A stretch of DNA of 64,000 nucleotides from Microbacterium cremeum (GTDB lineage: Bacteria; Actinomycetota; Actinomycetes; Actinomycetales; Microbacteriaceae), in the NCBI RefSeq assembly GCF_015277855.1, contig NZ_CP063812.1, forward strand, positions 3,348,001 through 3,412,000, given 5' to 3'. The position numbers and the translations under genes are program-made. The notes beneath the pieces are model-generated. The model had not been told where the DNA came from. It was given only the letters and a program-made list of their open reading frames with translations, and made no database searches. Shown piece by piece: positions 24,567-34,418 of this stretch (the stretch's first letter is position 1; each line of letters starts with the position of its first letter).

Positions 24567-25889
24567 ATGCGCAGAGTCGCACATGTCCGCCCGGTTCTGG
24601 CCGGCAACGCCGCATCCGCGGTGAATAGGCGCCTGCACACTGCTGTCGCGCTGGCGACGGCGAGCGTCGCCGTTCTTGCCCTCGCCGGGTGCTCCGGCGG
24701 TGCGTCGGCCGCCGATGACCACACCCTGCGCATCGCGATGGGCTCCCCGGGCGAGGCGCAGATCCGCGTCTGGGAGGCCGTCGCCGAGGAGTTCGAGGCC
24801 GCCAACGACGACTGGGAGGTCGATCTGAACTTCCAGAAGGACGATCTCTACCAGACCATCGGCCTGCCGAACCTTCTGAACGGCCGGAACGCGCCCGATC
24901 TCTACTTTGAGTGGGTCGGCAACCGGCTCCTCCAGCGCGACGCGGACGGGTTCGCCGCCGATCTCACGCCCTTCATCGAGGACGGCCCCCTCACCGGTGT
25001 CCTCGATGAGTCCCAGTACGGCGCGGTGACCGTCGATGGGCGCATCCTCATGCTGCCGCACATCGCGGATGTCACCAACGTGCTCTGGTACAACACCGAG
25101 ATCCTCGAGACCGCCGGTATCGAGGCTCCGACCACATGGGACGAGCTGCTCGACGCGTGCGACACGCTCAACGAGCAGGGCTTCATCCCGATCGCATCGG
25201 GCAACAAGGACCTCTGGGCGGCGGGCAACTGGCTCGCCCACCTCGTCTCCCGCGTCGTCGGGCACGAGGCGTACGACAAGGCGCTCAACGGCGAAGCCGA
25301 CGTCGACACCCCCGAATGGCAGAAGGCGTTCGGGTACGTGGAGGACCTCGCGGAGCACAAGTGCGTCAACGAGTCGGTCAACGCGATCGACGACAACGAA
25401 GGCGCACAGCTCTTCTTCCAGGGCAAGGCCGCGATGCACGCGATCGGATCGTGGCTCGTCAGCTGGGCCATCGACGAAGCACCCGACCTCGACTTCGACT
25501 TCGAGAACCTCCCCGCGATGCCGTCCGAGGCCGACCCCGACAGCGTCATCGGCGTCGTCACGGGATACATCGTCAACGCCAAGAGCGGCGACGAGAAGCA
25601 GGAGAAGGCGGCGGAGTTCCTCGCGCTGCTCAGCTCCGCCGAGAACACGCAGGCGTTCATCGACGCCGAAGCGGTCCCCGTGACGGCAACCGCGTCCGAC
25701 TCCATCGACGAACGCACCGTGCGACTCAACTCGCTCCTCTCGGAATCCGAAGTCGTCATCAGCCCACCCGACACCGGCTACGAGCTCGACGTCGCCGACG
25801 CTTTCTACCGCAGCCTCTCCGAAGTCCTCGCAGGACGCACAACCGCCGAGAACGCCCTCACACAACTGCAGGACACGCTCACCAAGTAG
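24567..25889 (+). CDS. Sugar ABC transporter substrate-binding lipoprotein, paralogue 2, 440 aa
   Basis: A long basic N-region leads to a hydrophobic stretch and the lipobox LAGC (cysteine at about residue 42). The mature part aligns end to end with the protein at 14078-15343 with long identical blocks (TLRIAMGSPGEAQIRVW, LYQTIGLPNLLNGRNAPD, VNESVNAIDDNEGAQLFFQ), so both bind similar ligands. GAGAGGTG lies near the ATG. Its promoter carries a ROK operator, unlike the first copy which sits under a GntR/dre promoter. This gives two differently controlled versions of one importer. Confidence 0.87.
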   Translation: MRRVAHVRPVLAGNAASAVNRRLHTAVALATASVAVLALAGCSGGASAADDHTLRIAMGSPGEAQIRVWEAVAEEFEAANDDWEVDLNFQKDDLYQTIGLPNLLNGRNAPDLYFEWVGNRLLQRDADGFAADLTPFIEDGPLTGVLDESQYGAVTVDGRILMLPHIADVTNVLWYNTEILETAGIEAPTTWDELLDACDTLNEQGFIPIASGNKDLWAAGNWLAHLVSRVVGHEAYDKALNGEADVDTPEWQKAFGYVEDLAEHKCVNESVNAIDDNEGAQLFFQGKAAMHAIGSWLVSWAIDEAPDLDFDFENLPAMPSEADPDSVIGVVTGYIVNAKSGDEKQEKAAEFLALLSSAENTQAFIDAEAVPVTATASDSIDERTVRLNSLLSESEVVISPPDTGYELDVADAFYRSLSEVLAGRTTAENALTQLQDTLTK

Positions 25890-25896
25890 CAACCAC

Positions 25897-25927
25897 GCGG
25901 GGCCGGGGCAAACCACCTCGGCCCCGC
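25897..25927 (+). promoter_or_regulatory. GC stem-loop after the second binding-protein gene
   Basis: GCGGGGCCG (25897-25905) pairs with CGGCCCCGC (25919-25927), seven bases past the stop; same position as the hairpin in the paralogous operon but different sequence. Confidence 0.6.
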
Positions 25928-25947
25928 ACTGCACGATCGGAGGACTC

Positions 25948-26910
25948 ATGAGGGCACACCGGCCCTTTGCCCCGTATCTGTTCATAGCCCCCGCACTCGT
26001 CGTCTTCGGCTTCGCTGTGCTCGTGCCGTTTGTCTTCACGGGCGCCTTCAGCCTGACGGAGTGGGACGGGTACAGCGACGCGGTGTTCGTCGGTGTCGAC
26101 AACTACCTTCGCGCCTTCGGCGACGCAGTGTTCCAGCAGTCGTTCGTGAACGTCGTCCTGTACATCCTCGCGACGCTCGTCGTCGAGGTGCTCTTGGGGC
26201 TCGTCCTCGCCGGCCTCGCGATCTCAGTCAAACGCGGATCGCTCTGGTTCCGGGTCGCGATCTTCACACCAGTCATGCTCCCCATGGTCGTCGTCGCGGT
26301 CCTCTGGTCCTTCGTCTACAACCCCGACTTCGGTCTCCTCAACGGGGCACTGCGCGCGTTCGGACTCGAGGACTGGACGCGCGTGTGGCTCGGGGACGAG
26401 CAGACCGCGCTGCTCGCGATCTGCCTCGTATCCGGGTGGGTCTACGCCGGGTTCTACATGACGATCTTCTACGCGGCGCTCCGGCAGGTCCCCACCGAGG
26501 TCGTCGAGGCCGCCCGCCTCGACGGCGCGAAGGAGAGCACGATCTTCTGGCGAGTGCGGGTGCCCATCATCCGCAACTCGATCGAGGTCGCCATCCTCCT
26601 GTGCGTGACCGGCGGGTTCCAGTCGTTCGACCTCTTCTACGTCCTCACGAACGGCGGGCCGTACCACGCCACCGAGATCCCGACGACGTACCTCGTGCAG
26701 TCGGTCTTCCACACCGGAAAGGTCGGTTACGGCTCGGCTATGGCCGTCGTCCTCACGGCGGTCGTCGTCGCCGTCGGTCTCGTCGCCACGACGCTGCGCC
26801 GCCGCGCAGATCGGCAGGATCGCGCACCGCGGAGGCCGGATGACGACACAGCCAAGCTCGCTCCAGTGTCGCCCACAACATCCGCCGTCGCACCGGAGGT
26901 GGTCCGATGA
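25948..26910 (+). CDS. Sugar ABC transporter permease (MalF/UgpA type), paralogue 2, 320 aa
   Basis: Six-helix permease starting YLFIAPALVVFGFAVLVPFV with EAA loop EVVEAARLDGAKESTIFWRV and GGFQSFDLFYVLTNGGPYH. It matches the copy at 15438-16358 over nearly its whole length, differing mainly in a C-terminal tail of about 25 residues rich in Asp, Pro and Thr. GGAGG precedes the ATG by four bases. Its stop overlaps the next start (ATGA). Confidence 0.87.
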   Translation: MRAHRPFAPYLFIAPALVVFGFAVLVPFVFTGAFSLTEWDGYSDAVFVGVDNYLRAFGDAVFQQSFVNVVLYILATLVVEVLLGLVLAGLAISVKRGSLWFRVAIFTPVMLPMVVVAVLWSFVYNPDFGLLNGALRAFGLEDWTRVWLGDEQTALLAICLVSGWVYAGFYMTIFYAALRQVPTEVVEAARLDGAKESTIFWRVRVPIIRNSIEVAILLCVTGGFQSFDLFYVLTNGGPYHATEIPTTYLVQSVFHTGKVGYGSAMAVVLTAVVVAVGLVATTLRRRADRQDRAPRRPDDDTAKLAPVSPTTSAVAPEVVR

Positions 26911-27734
26911 GCACCGGGATACGCCTCAGCCGTGGCCTCGTCTACGTCGGCCTCGCCCTGCTGGCGCTCGTCTTCTTCATCCCGCTCATTTGGATGGTGC
27001 TGTCGAGCTTCAAGACGAACTCCGAGATCTTCACGACCCCGTTTTCGCTTCCGACGGGATTCGACTTCTCGGTGTGGGCGGAGGCGTGGGAGGTCGGCAA
27101 CATTGGCCGCTATGCGCTCAACAGTGCGATCGTGACCACAGTGTCGGTGCTCGCGATCCTCGTGCTCTCGTCCGCCGCCGCGTTCGCGTTCAGTCGGTAT
27201 CGATTCCGTGGGGCGAAGTTGCTGCTCGGTCTCCTGGCACTCGGCCTCATCCTGCCGCTGCAGTCGTACTTCATCGCGCAGAGCACCATGTTCACCAACC
27301 TGGGTCTGACCGACACCTACCTGGCCCTGATCATCCCCTACACGGCGATGGGGCTTCCCCTGGCAACGTACCTGCTCAAGGTATTCCTCGACGCCATACC
27401 CGAAGAACTGTTCGAGGCGGCGCGGATCGACGGCGCCGGAGACTTCCGCATCTTCCGCATGGTCGCGATGCCGCTGCTGCGGCCCGGGCTCGCCACGGTC
27501 GCGGTTTTCTCGGCGCTCTCGTGCTGGAACGAGTTCCTGCTGGCGCTCCTGTACATCCAGGACGATGCCCTGAAGACGATTCCGACGGGTCTGCTCGCGT
27601 TCTCTAGCCGGTACGTGACGGACTACAGCCTGCTGTTCTCCGCGCTGTCGATCGTGACGCTCCCGATGATCATCATCTACATCGCCTTCAACCGGCAGAT
27701 CACCGAGGGTCTGACGGCAGGCAGCCTCAAGTAG
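26907..27734 (+). CDS. Sugar ABC transporter permease (MalG/UgpE type), paralogue 2, 275 aa
   Basis: Six helices (LLALVFFIPLIWMVLSSFKT, AAAFAFSRYRFRGAK), EAA loop LFEAARIDGAGDFRIFRMV, C terminus FNRQITEGLTAGSLK. It is the counterpart of 16355-17188 with only scattered replacements. It ends the ROK-controlled importer operon, which also lacks an ATPase gene. A 17-base-pair hairpin follows. Confidence 0.88.
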   Translation: MSTGIRLSRGLVYVGLALLALVFFIPLIWMVLSSFKTNSEIFTTPFSLPTGFDFSVWAEAWEVGNIGRYALNSAIVTTVSVLAILVLSSAAAFAFSRYRFRGAKLLLGLLALGLILPLQSYFIAQSTMFTNLGLTDTYLALIIPYTAMGLPLATYLLKVFLDAIPEELFEAARIDGAGDFRIFRMVAMPLLRPGLATVAVFSALSCWNEFLLALLYIQDDALKTIPTGLLAFSSRYVTDYSLLFSALSIVTLPMIIIYIAFNRQITEGLTAGSLK

Positions 27735-27743
27735 GCCGCGAAC

Positions 27744-27780
27744 GACGAAGCGTGGATGCCGCCGGCATCCACGCTTCGTC
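27744..27780. terminator. Strong bidirectional terminator between importer operon and clpC
   Basis: A perfect 17-base stem (27744-27760 with 27764-27780, core AAGCGTGGATGCC) and a three-base loop, nine bases past the permease stop; clpC converges from the other side. Confidence 0.8.
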
Positions 27781-27806
27781 CGCTTCTTCGCCTTGCGGCG
27801 TGACCC

Positions 27807-30332
<2,526 letters not shown>

Positions 30333-30421
30333 CGTCTTTTCCTCCGGGGCGCACGGAGCGCGGTGATGCACTTCTGGCGCCTTACATCGAGGGTAACGAC
30401 GCCGCCGGGAGCGCATGGCCG

Positions 30422-30439
30422 TGTTCGCCGTGGGCATAG
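30422..30439 (-). promoter_or_regulatory. Candidate ClgR box upstream of clpC
   Basis: TGTTCGCCGTGGGCATAG agrees with most positions of the ClgR motif as I recall it (CGC-Y..R-GC core), about 90 bases before the clpC start and upstream of a possible -10 (TACCCT at 30395-30390). Two positions differ, so this is tentative. Confidence 0.3.
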
Positions 30440-30495
30440 CGCGCCCGCCCCGACATTCGGTTGACGGATGCCTTGCGCCGAGGCATCCGTCGGGT

Positions 30496-30526
30496 TTATC
30501 GTTTTTCGATAACAACGTTTATCGAT
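30496..30526. promoter_or_regulatory. Palindromic operator for the DUF2975/XRE operon
   Basis: TTATCG-TTTTT-CGATAA (30496-30512) is a perfect six-base inverted repeat, followed by a second half TTTATCGATA (30518-30527 region). It lies 20-50 bases before the first gene. AT-rich TATCG/CGATA operators are usual for this kind of XRE pair. Confidence 0.6.
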
Positions 30527-30544
30527 ATTGAGGCAGGGGATAGC

Positions 30545-31165
30545 ATGACTGTGACCAAGCGGGATCACGCCCTCAGCAAGGGCGACGTCGTGGCGATGTG
30601 GATCTTCATCACTGCCGGGATCGTCCTCGTCGGGGCCACCGCCATCTCGGGCGTCGCACGCGTCGTGGGCGTGCTGAGCGGCGGCCCGATCACGGTGCCG
30701 GCGCTCTTCGCCGGGACCATCGCCGAAGCGCCCATCGGGCCCGACGGCGAGCCGCGCCGCGTCGGGCTCGACACTGCGCTGCTCATGCCCGACGAGCTCT
30801 CGATCGCGGGCGTCGGCGCGCTCATCATCGAGCAGGCGGTGTCGATCCTCTCGCTGACCTGCGTCCTCGCCTGCCTCATCGCCGTGACCATCTCGGTCAT
30901 GCGCGGCCGGGTCTTCAGCCGGCGGAACACGGCATTGGTCGCGACGGCCGGCATCGCAGGGCTCGCGGGCGTCGCGGGTGTGCCCTTCTTCGGCAACATG
31001 GTCGCCAATGACGCGTTCCGGTCGATCTCGGACGGCACGTTCGACAACGTCGTCATGAGCGTGCCGCTCGGGCAGCTGTTTGTCCTGGCGTTCGTTGTGG
31101 CGATGATGACGACGGTGTTCACCGTGGGTGACCGCCTCCAGCGCGAAACCGAGCTGCTCGTATGA
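30545..31165 (+). CDS. DUF2975-like membrane protein, 206 aa
   Basis: Four hydrophobic segments (about residues 18-42, 95-125, 135-155 and 175-195) in the order typical of DUF2975 proteins, with FSRRNTALVATAG between the second and third. Such proteins are nearly always followed by a small XRE regulator, as here, and are thought to be a membrane partner of it. The ATG has GGCAGGGG upstream. The stop overlaps the regulator ATG. No enzymatic motif is seen. Confidence 0.65.
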   Translation: MTVTKRDHALSKGDVVAMWIFITAGIVLVGATAISGVARVVGVLSGGPITVPALFAGTIAEAPIGPDGEPRRVGLDTALLMPDELSIAGVGALIIEQAVSILSLTCVLACLIAVTISVMRGRVFSRRNTALVATAGIAGLAGVAGVPFFGNMVANDAFRSISDGTFDNVVMSVPLGQLFVLAFVVAMMTTVFTVGDRLQRETELLV

Positions 31166-31395
31166 GCCCGGCCGACGACGAGGGGCCTTCGGGGGTCCAC
31201 TGTCGGCTCGACGAGCTGCTCGAGGAGCGCGGCATGACGCTGACCCGGCTGTCGGAGCTCGTCGGGGTGTCGGTCGTGAACCTGTCGATCCTCAAGAACG
31301 ACCGGGCCAGGGCGATCCGCTACTCGACGCTGTCGGCGATCTGCCGGGCCCTGGACTGCGAGATCGGCGAGCTGCTCGTCCGCTCCGACGCGTAG
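31162..31395 (+). CDS. XRE/Cro family small DNA-binding regulator, 77 aa
   Basis: A single helix-turn-helix (about residues 14-75): LDELLEERGMTLTRLSELVG, then VSVVNLSILKNDRARAIRY and LSAICRALDCEIGELL. This is the YozG-type regulator usually paired with DUF2975 proteins. ATGA overlap with the membrane protein gene shows coupling. The palindrome at 30496-30526 is its likely operator. The next genes downstream are beyond a repeat-rich gap. Confidence 0.85.
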   Translation: MSPADDEGPSGVHCRLDELLEERGMTLTRLSELVGVSVVNLSILKNDRARAIRYSTLSAICRALDCEIGELLVRSDA

Positions 31396-31415
31396 CCCCC
31401 TTCCCTGGGCGCGAT

Positions 31416-31497
31416 GATGCTCCGCAGTCACTTTTCGTTGTGGCCCGCGGCATCCGTGCGCACTTTCTGACTGCGGAGCTCCAGCGGAGCGCGCGTA
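31416..31497. repeat. 82-bp direct repeat, copy 1, with internal inverted arms
   Basis: The copy contains CTCCGCAGTCA (31420-31430) and its reverse complement TGACTGCGGAG (31468-31478). It ends in GCGGAGCGCGCGTA. It differs from copy 2 at only a few positions. Confidence 0.85.
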
Positions 31498-31530
31498 CGG
31501 CCGAGCGCCGAGCGCCGAGCGCCGAGCGCC

Positions 31531-31612
31531 GATGCGCCGCAGTCACTTTTCGTCATGGCCCGCGGCATCCGTGCGCACTTTCTGACTGCGGAGCTCCGGC
31601 GGAGCGCGCGTA
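31531..31612. repeat. 82-bp direct repeat, copy 2
   Basis: Same length and order as copy 1, including GCAGTCACTTTTCGT and CACTTTCTGACTGCGGAG. A third, truncated start (GATGCTCCGCAGTCA) follows at 31627. Confidence 0.85.
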
Positions 31613-31752
31613 GGGCGCCGAGCGCCGATGCTCCGCAGTCAGGAAGTGCGTGCTCAGCGGGGGCGGGATGCGCAGGAAGGGACTGCGGAGCGGACGGTGT
31701 GGGGTACGCGCGGGTGCGGCGGGGAGGGGTACGCGCGGCTGCAGTGGGAGGG

Positions 31753-32802
31753 CTATGCGCGGCTGCGGAGGGCGTGGCGGACGCGCCGAACCAGGTCGGA
31801 CCGCGCATCGAACACGTCGGCCTTGGTGACACGGATGACGAACCACCCCGCCGCCGCCAAGGCCTCGTATCGGGCGATGTCTTTCGCCCACTGCCCCGCG
31901 TCTCGCAGGTGATGCTCACCCTCGTACTCGATCGCGATCTTCTGCCCCGGGTATGCGAGATCCACGCAGGCCACGAAGTCTCCGTTGCCATCGAACACGA
32001 CGTGGTTCAGCTCCGGCTCCGGGAGCCCTGCATCCGACAGGATCAGCCGGCAGCGCGTTTCCATGCGCGAAGCCGAACGCGTCCGCACCCGCGGCAACGC
32101 CTCCCGCAGGGCCGGTCCGCCGACCCGGCGCCCAGCGGCCAGAGCCTGATGCAGTTGAGCCAGCGTCGCCAGGGGCGGAGGGTCGTCACTGAAGATCTGC
32201 TCGCGGACGATGGCATCGGCGACCGCGACCAGGTCGTAGTGGTCGACGATCACTGCGCCCAGAGCGACCCACGTGTACGCGGGTGTGGTCAGCCGAACGC
32301 CGTGCACCTCGTGCTTCACGACGCGGCTTCGCCCGTGCTTGAGTTGATGACCGCGAACCCCTGCGTGCCGCGGATGCCGGAGCGGACCGAAGACGCCGAC
32401 GTCGAGGTCTCTCAGGCGTCCGAACGCATCCCGCAGCAGCGCAGCGGGCACGGGCAGTCCCCAGAGAATCGCGGCGGTGACGTGGGTGAAGAACTGGTTC
32501 GGCGGCATCGTCAGGGAGAACACCAGCGCCCGCCGACGCAGCTCGCGGGCGTCTGCCGCCGCCTTCGCCTCACCGATCACGTCGGGCTGCGGCGAATCCG
32601 CCCGCGCGGCGGTTGCGCCGGCACCGTGAGCGCCGGTCGCCATGCCCGCGTCCTCGGCGTCTGAGCGACGGACCACCCGAACACCCCGATACGGCGCGTC
32701 GAGATCTCGCCCACGCAGCCTCGAGGCGGTGACACCCGCCGATCGAGCGTCGGCCACCGTGAAGGCGTTGCCGAGTTCATCCGGGATCCGAGTCCGTTGC
32801 AT
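31753..32802 (-). CDS. DUF559 endonuclease-like protein with AbiEi-type N-terminal region, 349 aa
   Basis: The C-terminal 110 residues form a Vsr/PD-(D/E)XK-like DUF559 domain: VDLAYPGQKIAIEYEGEHHL supplies the D and ExE residues, followed by KDIARYEALAAAGWFVIRVT. The N-terminal 70 residues (ELGNAFTVADARSAGVTASR, YRGVRVV) resemble the winged-helix start of AbiEi-like proteins, and the middle carries FFTHVTAAILWGLPVPAALL and TTPAYTWVALGAVIVDHYDLV. Such genes are often multicopy in Microbacteriaceae, function unknown. The ATG at 32802 has GGAGGG close upstream. Both flanks are made of related repeats, which may be linked to the nuclease. Confidence 0.75.
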   Translation of the reverse strand: MQRTRIPDELGNAFTVADARSAGVTASRLRGRDLDAPYRGVRVVRRSDAEDAGMATGAHGAGATAARADSPQPDVIGEAKAAADARELRRRALVFSLTMPPNQFFTHVTAAILWGLPVPAALLRDAFGRLRDLDVGVFGPLRHPRHAGVRGHQLKHGRSRVVKHEVHGVRLTTPAYTWVALGAVIVDHYDLVAVADAIVREQIFSDDPPPLATLAQLHQALAAGRRVGGPALREALPRVRTRSASRMETRCRLILSDAGLPEPELNHVVFDGNGDFVACVDLAYPGQKIAIEYEGEHHLRDAGQWAKDIARYEALAAAGWFVIRVTKADVFDARSDLVRRVRHALRSRA

Positions 32803-32969
32803 GCCCTCCAACCTGGCCACCCCAGCGCCCCGTGTGAGTCCAGGCCTGCGCACCTGTGGAAACTCCGCCCGCTCTCCACAGCCCCGCGCGCGACGCTCCG
32901 CCGTCACAAACTGCGGCTCCAGCACCCTTTGGACCGCACATTGTGACTGCGGAGCGGGGGTCCTCGACG

Positions 32970-33274
32970 TTCAGCAGTCGCAAAATGCAGGCGGACCCGG
33001 GCGCGAATCGCCGAAAGTGACTGCGCAGCGGGAAGGCGCCGGGCGCGCCGGGGGCGCCGGGGCACGGAGCCGAGGTCCGAGGTCCGAGGTCCGAGGTCCG
33101 AGGTCCGAGGTTCAGCAGTCACAACATGCGTGCGGACCCGGGCGCGAGTCGCGGAAAGTGACTGCGGAGCGGGAGGGCGCCGGGGGCGCCAGGGCACGGA
33201 GCCGAGGCCCGAGGTTCAGCAGTCACAACATGCGGACAGACCCGGGCGCGAGTCGCGGAAAGTGACTGCGGAGC
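32970..33274. repeat. Three tandem copies of a GCAGTCAC-bounded repeat
   Basis: Copies begin at GTTCAGCAGTC near 32970, 33110 and 33214 and run through CGGACCCGGGCGCGA to GAAAGTGACTGCGGAGC or a close variant. Arms GCAGTCAC and GTGACTGC are inverted, as in the repeats on the other side of the DUF559 gene. The first two copies are followed by GCGCCGGG-rich spacers. Confidence 0.85.
33072..33112. repeat. GAGGTCC heptamer run
   Basis: About six uninterrupted copies of GAGGTCC/GGTCCGA between the first and second large repeat copies. A length-variable microsatellite is likely. Confidence 0.85.
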
Positions 33275-33512
33275 ATGTAGCGCAGGGCGCGGAACACGGG
33301 GGCGCAGTGCGCGGGAACGCAGGGCGCAGCGCCGGGACGCGCAGGGCGCGCAGCGCAGGGCGCGCAGTGCAGGGCAGGGCGCGCAGCGCTGGGACGCAGG
33401 GCGCGCAGCGCTGGGACGCAGGGCGCGCAGCGCAGGACGCGCAGTGCCGGGACGCAGGGCGCGAAGCGCAGGGCGCGGAACCCCGGGGACGCCGGGGCCG
33501 CGGGAGCGGAGG

Positions 33513-33547
33513 GACGACGGATGCCGCGGGCCGCGGCATCCGTCGTC
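33513..33547 (-). terminator. Terminator of the lipoprotein gene
   Basis: GACGACGGATGCCGCGG (33513-33529) and its reverse complement (33531-33547) form a perfect 17-base palindrome eight bases past the stop of the minus-strand lipoprotein gene. Confidence 0.7.
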
Positions 33548-33554
33548 GCCGCGG

Positions 33555-34286
33555 TCAGTCGTTGCCGATGATGGGGACGCGGACGTTGTCGAACTCGCCG
33601 CCGGTGAGGATGGCGAACACCTCGGCGTCGTCGAGGTCGGAGTCGTCGGGCACCTGGGCGACGGCCCCGCGCGGGGCCATGTCCATCGTGCAGACCTGGT
33701 CGGCGGGCGGCGTGGCGAAGGTCACCGTGACCTCGGTCGGCGACGTGACCTCGGCCGACTCGAGCGTCGGGGCGCAGGACGACGATCCCCACGACATGAT
33801 GACGAACTGTCCGTCGTCGCCGGCCCAGCCGGCGCTCGGGAGGTAGTCGGTCTCGCCGCTCGGGTCGAGCCCGGCGACGCCGTCGAGGTCGGTCTCGCCC
33901 TGGTACCCCTCGCCGCTCACGCGGATCTCGAGCTCCTGCGTCGGGTCGATGCCCTCGGGCAGCGCCACGATCGTCGCGCGCGGCACGAGGTCGCGCGTGC
34001 ACGCCGTCGCGTCCTCCGGCTCGACGAGCTCCACCTCGAGCACGCCCTTGGCGTAGGCGACGTCGCCCGCCGTGGGCACGCACGTGGACGAGCCGAGGGT
34101 GACGATGCCCACCGCGCGTCCGTTGTCCAGCCAGGCCGCCGACATGTCGGCCTCCTGGACCGAGTCATCCACCGATGCGGACGGCGAAGAGCCCGAACCG
34201 GCGGGGGTCGCGCAGGCGGTCAGGACTCCGGCGGCCAGCAGCGCCAGACCCAGACCTGCGACGATTGAACGGGAACGAGCGGTCAT
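33555..34286 (-). CDS. Secreted lipoprotein with duplicated domain, unknown function, 243 aa
   Basis: Type II signal peptide with lipobox LTAC (cysteine near residue 25), a Ser-rich linker, then two homologous halves. Each half has a Cys pair and a shared frame: SSTCVPTAGDV ... ATACTRDLVPRATIVALPEG and SSSCAPTLESAEV ... DQVCTMDMAPRGAVAQVPDD. The repeated xSSxCxPT and CTxDxxPRxxxxxxP patterns suggest two disulphide-linked beta domains. No enzyme motif was seen. The gene has its own terminator and lies downstream of cls on the same strand after a small hairpin. Confidence 0.75.
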   Translation of the reverse strand: MTARSRSIVAGLGLALLAAGVLTACATPAGSGSSPSASVDDSVQEADMSAAWLDNGRAVGIVTLGSSTCVPTAGDVAYAKGVLEVELVEPEDATACTRDLVPRATIVALPEGIDPTQELEIRVSGEGYQGETDLDGVAGLDPSGETDYLPSAGWAGDDGQFVIMSWGSSSCAPTLESAEVTSPTEVTVTFATPPADQVCTMDMAPRGAVAQVPDDSDLDDAEVFAILTGGEFDNVRVPIIGND

Positions 34287-34306
34287 ACGAGCCTCCTCGG
34301 AACACG

Positions 34307-34330
34307 CGGATGCCCCAGATGCGGCATCCG
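34307..34330 (-). terminator. Hairpin between cls and the lipoprotein gene
   Basis: CGGATGCC (34307-34314) pairs with GGCATCCG (34323-34330) about 90 bases after the cls stop on the minus strand. Stem of eight bases only. Confidence 0.4.
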
Positions 34331-34418
34331 TCCACCCTCATGGTGTCGCAGATGGCGCCGAAGTCTCATCACGCCGATCACGTGAAAGTCACGATCTGCC
34401 GGGAGAACGCCCGACGCC

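Larger units (their letters stand above)
31396..31752. other. Repeat-rich intergenic region, no gene
   Basis: This gap between the XRE and DUF559 genes holds two 82-base direct repeats, a GCCGAGC heptamer run at 31501-31530, a third partial copy from 31627, and a G-rich stretch up to the DUF559 stop. No conserved reading frame is apparent. Confidence 0.7.
32803..33554. other. Repeat-dense intergenic region of about 750 bp, no gene
   Basis: It contains isolated GCAGTCAC/GTGACTGC motifs (32893-32950), three tandem copies of a larger repeat (32970-33274), a heptamer run (33072-33112) and a roughly 200-base GCGCAG/GGACGCAGG low-complexity tract (33290-33490). Open frames across it lack any family resemblance. 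Confidence 0.75.

Noticed and set aside
33072..33112. Tandem short repeats as a possible CRISPR array
   Set aside because: Unit is seven bases with no spacers, and no cas genes are in the window.
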